Source of the DNA: AAA164-E04 sp014239995
GTDB lineage: Bacteria; Verrucomicrobiota; Verrucomicrobiia; Limisphaerales; AAA164-E04
Assembly: GCA_029247315.1 (NCBI GenBank)
Contig: JAQWLM010000017.1
Location: 1 to 64,000 of the forward strand
Direction of reading: 5' to 3'
DNA length: 64,000 nucleotides
Program-made: the position numbers and the translations under genes
The notes under the pieces: generated by a model
Database searches by the model: none
What the model was told of the DNA's origin: nothing
The model's input: only the letters and a program-made list of their open reading frames with translations
Part shown: piece after piece, positions 17,277 through 26,426 of the stretch
Layout of the letters: every line of letters begins with the position of its first letter
Numbering within the stretch: the stretch's first letter is position 1

Positions 17277-19301
17277 ATGATCCGGGGCATCCTCACTTTG
17301 AGCACATTCCTTATCTCCATGCATGCCGGTGGAACCGATGATGTGCCAGGTATCTTCCGCGACCATTGCATCAAGTGCCATGGCAAGGCAGGAAAAATCA
17401 AGGGCAAGATTGACCTGACGTCGATTCGAACTCAATCGACCCTTGCGGAGAAAACAAAGCTTCTGAGCAAATTGATCGAGGTGGTGGATTTCCATGAAAT
17501 GCCACCCGAGGACCAACCGGCACTCCAGCCGCAGATTCGCACCCGCCTTCTTGATCAGTTGCGAAGCATGCGCCAACAGGCGAGCAAGGAACCGGACATT
17601 TACTCCCATGCACCCATCCGACGCATGAACCGATTTCAGTACAACAATGCCGTGATCGACCTGTTCGACCTCACTGGGGTGGTTTTTTCCCTGCCAGAGC
17701 GCATGATGCGGGAACATCGGGATTACTTCAAACCGCAGACAGGCAGGATGGCGGACGCAGTCACGGTTGGAAGTCGCCCACTTGGAAAATCCCAGATGAT
17801 AGAGAAACGCCTCTCCGGAGTCGCACCCTTCCCGCAGGATCTTCGGGCGGAAAACGGTTTTGACAACCGTGGCGACCATCTTTCCATGTCCCCACTGCTG
17901 TTGGAATCCTTCCTGAAACTGGCCCAATCCGTGGTAGATAGCAGGGATTTCAACTCAAAAACGGTTGGCATCTGGAAACGTTTCTTTGAGCCCCCCCCTG
18001 ACGAACTCGACCCCGTGACAGAGGCACGTTCCCGATTGCGATTCCTACTGCAAAGGGCTTTTCGCCGCCCACCTTCTTCCGAGCAAGTCGATCGCTACAC
18101 CCATTATGCGGGATCCATGATCAGCAGAAACATGCCATTCAGCACGGCAATGCGATCCGTTGCGGCAGCCATCATTTCCTCCCCCAGGTTTCTCTACCTC
18201 TATGATACAGATCCCGGAGAAAGCGCACCGACACATATCCATGATCTGGAACTTGCATCACGTCTATCCTTCTTCCTGTGGGGAAGCATTCCTGATGAAG
18301 CCCTGCTGAAACTGGCAATGACCGGTAAACTGAGTCATCCCGCAATGCTTGAAAAAGAGTTCCAACGCATGTTGAGAGACCAGAAGTTAAAAAGATTTTG
18401 TGACAGCTTCCCATCCCAATGGCTTCAACTTGAGCGACTCATCTCCTCGGTTCCAAATCCTGAATTATTTCCTGATTTTTATTTTTTAAAATACCGCGAC
18501 AGCATGCACATGATGATGGAGCCACTGCTGATCTTTGAAACCGTCCTCATAGAGAACATGCCCATCACGCAGTTGATCGACTCGGACTTCACGTATCGTT
18601 CTTCCCTGCTGCAGGAGGCTTATAAGGATCTGGCCCTTGATGGAAAACCGGTAAAGGGGAACAACGAGGTCACTGTCCTTAATTTCAAGCGCACACCGGT
18701 AACGGACCGGAGAAATGGCGGGATCATCACCAATGCAGCCGTCATGACCATGACCTCGGGCCCCGAGGAGACAAAACCCATTACTCGCGGCGCATGGCTG
18801 GCAACGGTCATTTTTAACAAGCCACCCGATCCACCACCGGCAAATGTACCTCCCCTGACAGAAAAGCCGGACAAGGAGGAGGCTCACCTGACACTGCGAG
18901 AACGACTCTCAATGCATCGTGAGCAGGCCAACTGCCGTGGATGCCATGAGCAGATTGATCCGTTGGGTTTCGCATTGGAAAACTATGATGCGATTGGCAA
19001 CTGGCGCACCCACTATGAAAATGGCCGCGAGATTAATGTTTCTGGAACCCTTTTCCGCAACTACCCGTTCACCGATGTACTTAGCTTCAAAGACAAGCTG
19101 CTGGCGCAGAAGGACCGTTTCACCCGAGCCCTGGCCGGTCATCTACTATCCTTCGCTTTGGCCCGCGAACTTGGCCCCAGCGATGCTGTGGACCTGGAAC
19201 ACATCACCAAAGCGACTGCAGCGGATGATTACCGGATCCAGACCCTGCTGAGGGAAATCGTATTCAGCAAATCATTCATGGCCCAGACAACACAGAAATA
19301 A
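17277..19301 (+). CDS. Planctomycete-type cytochrome protein, DUF1587-1595-1592-1588-1585
   Basis: A 674-residue secreted protein with a short leader (to about G19) and a c-heme motif C31-I-K-C34-H35. Ordered domains: DUF1587 (about 115-180, RRMNRFQYNNAVIDL), DUF1595 (about 240-300, LLQRAFRRPPSSEQVDRY), DUF1592 (about 320-445, RLSFFLWGSIPDEALL), DUF1588 (about 470-580, with a second CxxCH at C553-C556-H557 in the stretch leading to IDPLGFALENYD), and DUF1585 (about 590-670). It is paired with a DUF1552 gene 13 bp downstream, as usual in PVC genomes. A good AGGAAG Shine-Dalgarno supports ATG 17277. Function is inferred to be periplasmic redox chemistry coupled to polymer degradation; no member is well characterised. 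Confidence 0.92.
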   Translation: MIRGILTLSTFLISMHAGGTDDVPGIFRDHCIKCHGKAGKIKGKIDLTSIRTQSTLAEKTKLLSKLIEVVDFHEMPPEDQPALQPQIRTRLLDQLRSMRQQASKEPDIYSHAPIRRMNRFQYNNAVIDLFDLTGVVFSLPERMMREHRDYFKPQTGRMADAVTVGSRPLGKSQMIEKRLSGVAPFPQDLRAENGFDNRGDHLSMSPLLLESFLKLAQSVVDSRDFNSKTVGIWKRFFEPPPDELDPVTEARSRLRFLLQRAFRRPPSSEQVDRYTHYAGSMISRNMPFSTAMRSVAAAIISSPRFLYLYDTDPGESAPTHIHDLELASRLSFFLWGSIPDEALLKLAMTGKLSHPAMLEKEFQRMLRDQKLKRFCDSFPSQWLQLERLISSVPNPELFPDFYFLKYRDSMHMMMEPLLIFETVLIENMPITQLIDSDFTYRSSLLQEAYKDLALDGKPVKGNNEVTVLNFKRTPVTDRRNGGIITNAAVMTMTSGPEETKPITRGAWLATVIFNKPPDPPPANVPPLTEKPDKEEAHLTLRERLSMHREQANCRGCHEQIDPLGFALENYDAIGNWRTHYENGREINVSGTLFRNYPFTDVLSFKDKLLAQKDRFTRALAGHLLSFALARELGPSDAVDLEHITKATAADDYRIQTLLREIVFSKSFMAQTTQK

Positions 19302-19314
19302 CCGCTCGATCCAT

Positions 19315-20661
19315 ATGAAAACATCTCGACGCACATTCTTAAGAGGCCTGGGAGGCGTCACCGTGGCGCTACCTTGGATGGAGAGTCTCGCCCAGGATCA
19401 ACCCGCCGATAAGGTTCCCCAGCGGATGGCGCACTTTTACGTACCCATCGGGGTGGTGCGAAGAGGGTTCTTTCCCGGGGAACAGAACCACGTCATTCCC
19501 AAGGGCAACCTGGGAAACGTCATGGCTTCGCTAGGCAAGCAGGATCCCAGTTTCAGCGTCAAGAATCTGGATGTTTTGACGCCGACCATGCAACCACTGG
19601 AGACCATGAAGCACAAGATCAACCTGATCACCGGCATGGATCGCACCTTCCAGAATGGCACCGACGTCCATGCACAGTGCGCGTGCTGCTACCTGAGCAG
19701 CGCGGCTCCCTATGCCATCAAGCGTTCCGCCTGGCCACTGGATCGCACACTGGATCACGTGGTGGCCGACAAGGTTGGATACAAAACGCCCTTTCGCACC
19801 CTTGAATTCAGTTGCAACACCCACACAGATAACAAGGAATCCATTTATTTCGATAATATTTCATGGTATGGCACAGGGCACCTTGCCCCTTCCATCAGGC
19901 ATCCAAGGAAGATGTACCACCGTCTTTTTTCAACCCATGAAACACAGCAGTTCAAGGATGTCACTGACCTCGTCCTGGAGGATGCACGCACCATGCAAGG
20001 GCAGCTTGATTCCCATGACCGGCAAAAGTTCGAGGAATATTTTGAATCCATCAGGAGCATCGAGCAACAGATGGATCGACTTGGAAAAATGAAATCCGAG
20101 CTTGCCGGGCTCACATTCGAGGAGCCAAGCGATGCCTACCTTCCGCGTGGCGCCTTCATTCGCCTGATGGGAGACCTCATGGTCATCGCCCTTCAGACGC
20201 AACTGACCCATGTGGCAACATTCATGATCGGACCCGAGCGATGGGACACACCCTCCATGTTTGACGGACTCTTTGAGAAACCACGCAGCCATCACGGGAT
20301 GTCCCATAACCAGACCAAAATGATAGAGGACCTCTTGAAGGTGGATCATTTCCACATGAAACAGTTTGTTTACCTCATGGAGAGGATGGATGCGATCATG
20401 GAAGCCGATGGAAGATCCCTGCTGGACCACACCCTGTTCACCTACGGTTCGGGACTGGGGGATGGATCAACACATCAGTACAATGATTTGCCGATCATTG
20501 TCGCCGGGAAAGGTGGCGGGGCATTCAGGACAGGGCTTCATATCAACATGCCTGAGGGCACCCCCTTGGCAAACCTGTGGCTGACACAAGCCAGGGCCAT
20601 GGGGCTGAAGATGCCACGGTTTGCCGATAGCGCCGGCGAAATCAAGGCCTTGAAGGCCTGA
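19315..20661 (+). CDS. DUF1552 protein, Tat-exported
   Basis: A 448-residue protein beginning with a twin-arginine leader (S4-R5-R6-T-F-L-R, then a glycine/valine-rich core) and matching DUF1552 throughout, with the family stretches HFYVPIGV, LITGMD and the C-terminal LLDHTLFTYGSGLGDGS. DUF1552 is distantly related to DUF1501 and is thought to share its alkaline-phosphatase-like fold. It is the standard neighbour of DUF1592-type cytochrome proteins and ends the plus-strand run that began at 10014. Enzymatic activity is unknown. Confidence 0.9.
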   Translation: MKTSRRTFLRGLGGVTVALPWMESLAQDQPADKVPQRMAHFYVPIGVVRRGFFPGEQNHVIPKGNLGNVMASLGKQDPSFSVKNLDVLTPTMQPLETMKHKINLITGMDRTFQNGTDVHAQCACCYLSSAAPYAIKRSAWPLDRTLDHVVADKVGYKTPFRTLEFSCNTHTDNKESIYFDNISWYGTGHLAPSIRHPRKMYHRLFSTHETQQFKDVTDLVLEDARTMQGQLDSHDRQKFEEYFESIRSIEQQMDRLGKMKSELAGLTFEEPSDAYLPRGAFIRLMGDLMVIALQTQLTHVATFMIGPERWDTPSMFDGLFEKPRSHHGMSHNQTKMIEDLLKVDHFHMKQFVYLMERMDAIMEADGRSLLDHTLFTYGSGLGDGSTHQYNDLPIIVAGKGGGAFRTGLHINMPEGTPLANLWLTQARAMGLKMPRFADSAGEIKALKA

Positions 20662-20705
20662 AGGCACCTGCGCACAACCGAAAGCCTTTCACTTGATCCC
20701 GCAGG

Positions 20706-20731
20706 AAAAAACCTCATGGAAATGGCTCCAT
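20706..20731 (-). terminator. Weak candidate terminator after lpxA
   Basis: Read on the minus strand, a short ATGGA/TCCAT stem with a 6-nt loop is followed by GAGG and six T residues. It lies just past the end of lpxA, in the convergent gap with the DUF1552 gene. The stem is only 5 bp, so the call is tentative. Confidence 0.3.
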
Positions 20732-20753
20732 CGTCATGCTCCCGGGTCTACCA

Positions 20754-21536
20754 TCAGGGCTGCTCCAGCACGTTGCGACACACCCCCCTTTTGGAGGCCT
20801 GGACAAAGCTCAAGACACGCTGACTTGGGGGTGAGGTAAATAATTCCATCCCCTGAATCACGGCATCACTCATCCCCAATTTTCCCGAGTAAAGGTGGCG
20901 GTACAGTTGTTTGAGCTCCGTGCGTTCCTCGATCGTGAAACCGGCACGGCGCAGGCCAACCGAGTTAAGACCACATACCGTGTTGAGGGCCCTGGACATC
21001 ATGAAGGGCGGCAGATCCTTGCTGAGACCAGCCCCTCCCTGAATCATGGCAAGCGTTCCAACACGGACAAATTGATGCACGCCACAATTGCCCGCAAGTA
21101 AGACACGATCCTCAACGATCACATGGCCACCGATCAGCGCTCCGTTCACCAGGGTATTACTGTCTCCGATCCGTGCGTTGTGGCCCACGTGGGAATGAGC
21201 CATGAAGAAATTACCCGCACCAATGACCGTATCCTCCTCAGGAGTATTGGAGCGATGCACCGTCACGTGCTCCCTGAAAATGTTATCAGAACCGATACGT
21301 ACCCAGGTGGGTTCATCTTGATACTTCAGATCCTGGGGAGCATCGCCTACCACCGCTCCAGCATGAAACCGGCAACCCGCACCAATCTCAAGGTTGCCAA
21401 CCAGGTGCACATGTGGACCAACCAGGCACCCTTCCCCGATCCTCACACCTTCTTCAATCACGGAGTATGGCCCCACGCTGACGCTCGAATGAAGTTCAGC
21501 CTTGGGGTGCACAACAGCAGTTGCATGTATCGACAT
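20754..21536 (-). CDS. lpxA: UDP-N-acetylglucosamine O-acyltransferase LpxA
   Basis: A 260-residue cytoplasmic enzyme, close to the usual 262. It carries out the first step of lipid A synthesis, transferring a hydroxyacyl chain from acyl carrier protein to UDP-GlcNAc. The N-terminal two thirds is a left-handed beta-helix of hexapeptide repeats. The catalytic histidine corresponds to H119 in the segment SHVGHN, with H116 before it. The C-terminal helical region (about 190-260) contains the typical LNSVGLRRAGF. It starts 4 bp after the radC stop, so the two are probably one transcript. The usual neighbours lpxD, fabZ and lpxB are absent here. Its presence indicates an outer membrane with lipid A. 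Confidence 0.95.
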   Translation of the reverse strand: MSIHATAVVHPKAELHSSVSVGPYSVIEEGVRIGEGCLVGPHVHLVGNLEIGAGCRFHAGAVVGDAPQDLKYQDEPTWVRIGSDNIFREHVTVHRSNTPEEDTVIGAGNFFMAHSHVGHNARIGDSNTLVNGALIGGHVIVEDRVLLAGNCGVHQFVRVGTLAMIQGGAGLSKDLPPFMMSRALNTVCGLNSVGLRRAGFTIEERTELKQLYRHLYSGKLGMSDAVIQGMELFTSPPSQRVLSFVQASKRGVCRNVLEQP

Positions 21537-21539
21537 GCC

Positions 21540-22250
21540 CTAACTGTAAAAATATCCCAGCTCACGTAAAGAAACGAAATCACGCGTTTCCCGTCGCGTG
21601 GCCTTGCCGAGAATCAAGTGATCCAACACCTCGATGTGCATGATCTTGCCCGCACGAATGAGATCACGGGTGACTTTGATATCCGCTTCGGAGGGTGTCG
21701 GATCACCAGAAGGATGATTATGGGCCAGGATAATCGCCGATGCCTGGTGCGCCACCGCTGCACGAAAGACCTCGCGTGGATGAATCAATACCGCATCAAG
21801 GGTTCCCCGCGTCATCTCGATAACACGAATCAACTTACGACGTGTATTCAGCAGAAGGACCTGGAAATGTTCCACCTCGCGCATGCAGGCATCCTCCCTC
21901 AGAACATCTGCTACCCGATCAGGCGTATCCAGCAAGGGAGCCTCTGCCTGATGCTCCCTTGCGACACGACTGGCCAAGGTAAAGGCGGCTTTCAAGGTCA
22001 TTGCCTTCTCCGGTCCAATACCGTTCACCTTTTGGAGTTCTTCAGGATCAGCGCATGCCAATCGATGCAGTGAGCCAAAGGAAAGCATCAGCTGTGTTGC
22101 CACACCCACTGCAGAACACCCCTTGAAACCGGATCGCAGGAGAATAGCAATCAGCTCAGTATTGCCAAGAACCTCCGCTCCTTGCGACAAAAACCGCTCC
22201 CTCGGACGCTCATTCAAGGGCAAATCCTTGATTCGTAGGTTTGGTTGCAT
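21540..22250 (-). CDS. radC: RadC family JAMM-domain protein
   Basis: A 236-residue protein with an N-terminal UPF0758/helix-hairpin-helix region (IKDLPLNERPRERF; NGIGPEKA) and a C-terminal JAMM/MPN metalloprotease-like domain with the zinc motif HNHPSGDPTPSEAD. The biochemical role of RadC is still unsettled despite its historical naming for DNA repair. I choose ATG 22250 because GGAAG lies 8 nt upstream; a longer frame from TTG 22286 lacks such a site. It is followed at 3 bp by lpxA. Confidence 0.92.
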   Translation of the reverse strand: MQPNLRIKDLPLNERPRERFLSQGAEVLGNTELIAILLRSGFKGCSAVGVATQLMLSFGSLHRLACADPEELQKVNGIGPEKAMTLKAAFTLASRVAREHQAEAPLLDTPDRVADVLREDACMREVEHFQVLLLNTRRKLIRVIEMTRGTLDAVLIHPREVFRAAVAHQASAIILAHNHPSGDPTPSEADIKVTRDLIRAGKIMHIEVLDHLILGKATRRETRDFVSLRELGYFYS

Positions 22251-22606
22251 GATGTTTACTTCCACCACTGAATCAGGCCCTTGCAAAAGGACAATCCAAA
22301 GATGCTCAAAACCGATGGTTTAATGCCTTACTGGAAGGTCGCATTTTATTCCTCGAAGATGGGTTTCTTGTAAAATCGCATCCATCCAGGACAAGGGAAC
22401 GAGGAGGTGGCGAAGGCACATGACACGGGATATGGCCACCTGGCATTTTACCAAAGGGGATCCACATGGGACATGCAGAGAAAGGAACAGGCCCTTTTCA
22501 AATGCATCCAGCGAAGTTTCTTTGACGACTTCACCGATGGCACCCCAAGGGTCCTGCAATATGTAGAAGCATCCCCGTCAGAAAGGGATCAGCATCTGAC
22601 ATGAAG
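22251..22606. other. 356-bp gap between radC and the sulfatase-like gene
   Basis: No gene is supported. A 79-codon minus-strand frame (22320-22559) can only start at TTG and matches nothing I recognise; a 66-codon plus-strand frame overlaps it. I see no hairpin with a T-run. The gap probably holds the radC-lpxA promoter. Confidence 0.4.
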
Positions 22607-23995
22607 TCAGGGTATGGGCCACTCCTCGACCTCGGTACGAGCACCCGCCATAAAACCAGTCATTTGCCTGATCACATCAGGCTTGGCATCAGCCAGGTCT
22701 CTTGTCTCACCTGGATCAATGAACAGGTCGTAGAGTTCCAATGGCGAATCAAGTCCGTGACGCACCCCTTTCCAGCGCCCCATGCGTACTGCTTGGTGAA
22801 AACCCTGCTCGTGCATTTCCCAATAAAGGGGTAGGTGTGGGAGCCTCTCACCCTTCAAAATCGATCCAGCCATGGAACTACCGTCCAGCCCTGTCGGAGG
22901 ACGTATGTCAGCGAGGTCTGCAATGGTGGGGAAAACGTCCCAAGCCGCCCAAACCTGATCACTCACCACCCCCTGCTGAATACGCCCCTTGCATCGGACA
23001 ATCATTGGAGACCGAATTCCCCCCTCGTATAGATCACGTTTGATCCCACGAAAAGGTCCCGAAGACTTGAAGAACCGAGGATCCACACCATCCCGGTCGT
23101 GAGGACCGTTATCACTGCAGAAGAATACCATCGTGTCCCTGGAACCTGGCAAGGCATCCACGGCATCCAGGATCTTGCCCACATTTCGATCCAGACGGTA
23201 GATCATGGCTGCTAGCATTTTTTGGGGTTCTGGCCAGTCAGTGTCCTTGTAGGGCTTGGTGGTAGGAGCCACCACACGTTGATGAGGCAAGGTAGAGGCT
23301 AGGTAGAGGAAGAAGGGATGTTTACGAGGTGTCTTGATGAAATTGATGGCGGCCTCCGTGAACTTGTAGGGTATGTAGAGACCCTTGTTTCCATTTCCGT
23401 TTTCCTCAAAGCGGGTCAGCACTTGATTGCGCCACAACACTTCAGGGTAATGATCGCAGGCATTCTTTCGATTTAAAAAGCCGAACCATTCATCAAATCC
23501 CTGCAGGTTGGGAAGTCCTGTGGAACCTGCTTCCCCGAGGCCCCACTTGCCAATGGCGCAGGTGTGGTAGTTTTTTTGCTTGAGCAATTCCGCGATCGTA
23601 AAGTCACCGTAATCCAGAGGGATATCGGCGTTACCTCGAATGCGGGTATGCCCGGTATGCAATCCGGTCAACAGAGCCGAGCGTGAAGACGCGCCCAACG
23701 CACTCCCCGCGTAATACTGCTTGAATCGAATGCCCTCTCGTGCCATTTGATCCAAGCGCGGTGTCTGGAACAACCTCTGTCCGTAGGATCCGAGGTCTCC
23801 GTAGCCCAGGTCATCAGCCAGGATAAGAATGATGTTGGGGGATTTCACCGCCCCTGAGACCGTTCCCTCAGCAGCTTGAAAAAAAACGAGAGCAAGGACC
23901 CCAATCACTTGGAAGGAGTCGGCGCGAGCGATCCAAATTACGTCACTGAAGATTCCACACAAGAGGCGCCTCAACTTGATCCGGAAAAACGGCAT
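22607..23995 (-). CDS. Sulfatase-family protein lacking the formylglycine cysteine (pseudo-sulfatase)
   Basis: A 462-residue protein with a long hydrophobic N-terminus (about 25-45) and the full sulfatase fold: ILADDLGYGDLG metal site, AIGKWGLG, FCSDNGPHDRDG and a normal C-terminal part. The motif that normally reads CxPSR is G-A-S-S-R here (codons GGC GCG TCT TCA CGC near 23695), inside an otherwise standard context ending SALLTGLHTGHT. Without C or S at the first position the catalytic formylglycine cannot form. The gene is otherwise intact and in frame, so it is not a simple pseudogene; it could bind rather than cleave sulfated ligands, use other chemistry, or be recently inactivated. It stands alone on its strand. 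Confidence 0.9.
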   Translation of the reverse strand: MPFFRIKLRRLLCGIFSDVIWIARADSFQVIGVLALVFFQAAEGTVSGAVKSPNIILILADDLGYGDLGSYGQRLFQTPRLDQMAREGIRFKQYYAGSALGASSRSALLTGLHTGHTRIRGNADIPLDYGDFTIAELLKQKNYHTCAIGKWGLGEAGSTGLPNLQGFDEWFGFLNRKNACDHYPEVLWRNQVLTRFEENGNGNKGLYIPYKFTEAAINFIKTPRKHPFFLYLASTLPHQRVVAPTTKPYKDTDWPEPQKMLAAMIYRLDRNVGKILDAVDALPGSRDTMVFFCSDNGPHDRDGVDPRFFKSSGPFRGIKRDLYEGGIRSPMIVRCKGRIQQGVVSDQVWAAWDVFPTIADLADIRPPTGLDGSSMAGSILKGERLPHLPLYWEMHEQGFHQAVRMGRWKGVRHGLDSPLELYDLFIDPGETRDLADAKPDVIRQMTGFMAGARTEVEEWPIP

Positions 23996-24124
23996 GTCAT
24001 TGACATACGCGATCGGCCTGACGGATCAAGCGCAAAATGCAGGCAAATACGCAGCGAGACTTGATCTGGAGTATGTTCTAAGGAGGCCAGTCATGTCTTC
24101 TTTTTTTTCATCCTGGCTGCATAT

Positions 24125-25111
24125 ATGCCAATCAGGTTTCGATATACCAAAGGTTTTTTCCAGGTTGACAGAGCACCCTTGGTCGACCACGTTCAGGCGT
24201 TGGCAAATTTCATGCAAATATCCCGCTTCATCGAAACGACCGTGGTCCTGACCATACTGGCCCTTGCTACCGATGGAATCTCGTCAACATGTCGTGCGCA
24301 GAGGCTCCAGGGCCCGGAGACGAGTGGACGTGGCTCCGAGCGCCTGATTACAGAACCTGGTCCAGCCTCGCGTGCCGGGGTACCTGAATGGCAGATAGAG
24401 GAAAGCTTCAGGAACGATATTTTCACCTTTGTGCGTATTGCGTATTCCTCAGGGGGCGGCTGGGGACGCGGAGGAGGCAGTTGGAGAGTAGACTACCCAA
24501 ATGCAGACCTGAATTTCTCCTATCGGCTTGAACAACTCACGTCCATGAAAGTGGATCCCGATGCTGCCACCCTTGATCTGCTGGATGACAGGCTTTACGA
24601 CTACCCCTTTATCTTCATTATCGATCCGCGCCGACTTCGTTTCAGCGAAGATGAGGCCGTCGCGCTGCGACGCTATCTCGTGAACGGTGGTTTTTTGATG
24701 GTAGATGACTTCTGGGGCGAGGGCATGAAGCGCCATTTTTTGGAAGAAATGAAGAAAATTTTCCCCAGCAAGGATCCAGTCTCGCTGGACCTTAGCCACC
24801 CCATCTTCAATGCTGTCTTTCCGCTGAAAATCAAACCGCAGGTCCCCAGTGAGGATTCGGCGGAGCGCAATCGCGGGGGTGGTATCTATGAGACATGGGA
24901 GGATGAAATTTCATACGAACAACCGGCACCTGCGGATTACATGGCTTTTTTGGACGAAAATGATCGTATCATGGCGATCATCTGCCACAACACCGACTTG
25001 AGTGACGGTTGGGAGGAAGAAGGTAAGAGCCAGTGGTTTTTTTCACGATTCTCTGAAGCCCTTTCCTACCCAATGGGCATTAATATTGTGCATTACGCCC
25101 TGACACACTGA
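24125..25111 (+). CDS. DUF4159 protein
   Basis: A 328-residue protein. The region from about residue 95 on matches DUF4159: FTFVRIAYSS, WRVDYPNADLNFSYRLEQLT, DYPFIFIIDP and LVNGGFLMVDDFWGEG. This family has a glutamine-amidotransferase-like fold and is widespread in PVC bacteria and Bacteroidetes, often beside MoxR ATPases, which are absent here. The first 30 residues may not be translated: an in-frame ATG at 24212 begins a segment with a hydrophobic stretch like a signal peptide (TTVVLTILALATDG), so export is likely. Neither start has a clear Shine-Dalgarno. Function unknown. Confidence 0.8.
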   Translation: MPIRFRYTKGFFQVDRAPLVDHVQALANFMQISRFIETTVVLTILALATDGISSTCRAQRLQGPETSGRGSERLITEPGPASRAGVPEWQIEESFRNDIFTFVRIAYSSGGGWGRGGGSWRVDYPNADLNFSYRLEQLTSMKVDPDAATLDLLDDRLYDYPFIFIIDPRRLRFSEDEAVALRRYLVNGGFLMVDDFWGEGMKRHFLEEMKKIFPSKDPVSLDLSHPIFNAVFPLKIKPQVPSEDSAERNRGGGIYETWEDEISYEQPAPADYMAFLDENDRIMAIICHNTDLSDGWEEEGKSQWFFSRFSEALSYPMGINIVHYALTH

Positions 25112-25173
25112 GGTATACGGGTCTCCATCAAGCTCACTCATCGATGTTACATCCGAGATGCTCCCCTGAAGGG

Positions 25174-25656
25174 TCACTCCCGGCTTGATACCTCGAGATC
25201 ATGAAATTGGATGCACATGTCAGCGTCCCGACACTCAATAGTGGCGACACTGCGAGAAACTCCCATTTTCCTTCTCCCGGCATAACCGGGGTTCAAGTAG
25301 GTGACCAGGTCCGTCCTCTTGAGATGAGAGCGGTGCGTATGACCAAAAACCACCAGATCGGGTTTCTCCCGGGCAATGCGACCGCCTATCAGGGGATCGG
25401 GGGTGGGCAGACTCACGATGTGGTGCAAGAGGATTTTTCTCCCGGCCAGCCGCAGCACCTCGGTGGACCTGAGATTCAGATCGTAGTCCGTATTACCCAG
25501 CACAGCGGTCACCGGCGCGATAGACTCAAGTTCCATCACCAACCATGGCTGACCCACATCCCCCGCGTGCAGGATATGGTCCACGCCCTTGAAAAGACGT
25601 TCAAGTTGTGGATCCAAGTAACCGTGCGTGTCTGAAATAACTCCTATCCTGTACAT
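25174..25656 (-). CDS. YfcE/MJ0936-family metallophosphoesterase
   Basis: A 160-residue cytoplasmic protein with the complete calcineurin-like metal signature in order: D9-x-H11 in ISDTHG, GD in HAGDVG, GN in VLGNTD, a histidine pair in LLHHIVS, and GHTH in VFGHTHRSH. Family members hydrolyse phosphodiesters in vitro; physiological substrates are mostly unknown. It is convergent with the DUF4159 gene and 43 bp downstream of the DUF6580 gene on the same strand, which suggests shared transcription with the latter. Confidence 0.9.
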   Translation of the reverse strand: MYRIGVISDTHGYLDPQLERLFKGVDHILHAGDVGQPWLVMELESIAPVTAVLGNTDYDLNLRSTEVLRLAGRKILLHHIVSLPTPDPLIGGRIAREKPDLVVFGHTHRSHLKRTDLVTYLNPGYAGRRKMGVSRSVATIECRDADMCIQFHDLEVSSRE

Positions 25657-25699
25657 GACTGACCATGTCCCCCACTGAGCAGATACTTGGAATCCTTCT

Positions 25700-26332
25700 T
25701 CATACAGTTATCTCCTCGGGCTCTGCATCCTCCACATCAGTAACCGGTTCGATCGCTTTCTCTTCTGTTTCCTCTTCCTTATCCTCCGCAGCTTCCGCCC
25801 ATTTGGCCGCAGCCACAAATAACCCCGTGAAAAGGCCTCCACTTAGGAGTGTATTGCGCAAAAACATCCAAGTAGGAGGAAATCCATCGGTCCCCTGTGT
25901 GAGGGCCAATAACCAACCGGTGATATCCCTAGTATAACCCTCATTGTCAAAGGGGTTGAGGAACCAGGCAATGGTGTTTGTGAGCAGGTAAAAGAGGAAC
26001 GCCCCAACGACACCTCCTCCCACCAGCTTGGTCCAGTGGTCTTTTTGTCGCATCCAACACCCCAGACCAATCAGACAGGCATACCCAAGATAGTTACTCA
26101 GCTGGTACCATTGGGGCCAATAACCGTAAAACAGGTTGAGCAACAGATCGGTCACAGCAAGGGTTCCTAGAGGAAGAAACCATGCCATACGCGGCGGAAA
26201 ATACAGACCGGCACAAAACGCAAGCGCGTAAGCAGCACTGAAATTGGGCCACATGAGTCCTGGCCAACGCGTTCCAGCGAAAACCACAAGCATCAGGACA
26301 ATTAACCATTTATTACATTTTTGTTCCGTCAC
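25700..26332 (-). CDS. DUF6580-type integral membrane protein
   Basis: A 210-residue protein with about five to six membrane segments, family-like motifs NFSAAYALAFCAGLYF and PLGTLAVTDLLLN, and an acidic C-terminal tail of about 35 residues rich in E and D. DUF6580 resembles ECF-type substrate-binding membrane proteins, but no transport substrate is known. The acidic tail is probably cytoplasmic. It is divergent from mfd with a 94-bp gap that likely holds both promoters. Confidence 0.75.
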   Translation of the reverse strand: MTEQKCNKWLIVLMLVVFAGTRWPGLMWPNFSAAYALAFCAGLYFPPRMAWFLPLGTLAVTDLLLNLFYGYWPQWYQLSNYLGYACLIGLGCWMRQKDHWTKLVGGGVVGAFLFYLLTNTIAWFLNPFDNEGYTRDITGWLLALTQGTDGFPPTWMFLRNTLLSGGLFTGLFVAAAKWAEAAEDKEEETEEKAIEPVTDVEDAEPEEITV

Positions 26333-26426
26333 CTGTGCAGATTCTGACGTGATTCATGGACCATGACAAGAATCGAAGGCATTCCGAAACGTTTCCCAGT
26401 CATCCCTCCGGAGATGATCCCCTGAC

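Noticed and set aside
17991..17998. 8-bp C run in the DUF1592-type gene as a slippage site
   Set aside because: Runs of 7-8 occur several times in the window; only the 11-bp run stands out.
22320..22559. 79-codon minus-strand frame
   Set aside because: Only a TTG start, no ribosome-binding site, unfamiliar product and overlapping frames on the other strand.
22607..23995. Treating the GASSR sulfatase as a pseudogene
   Set aside because: No stop or frameshift and all other family motifs are kept; loss of one catalytic residue alone does not show decay.
26386..26395. GAAACGTTTC palindrome upstream of mfd as a third copy of the 55665 site
   Set aside because: Only the inner 10 bases match; the flanking GTG/CAC are absent, so I do not count it as the same operator.
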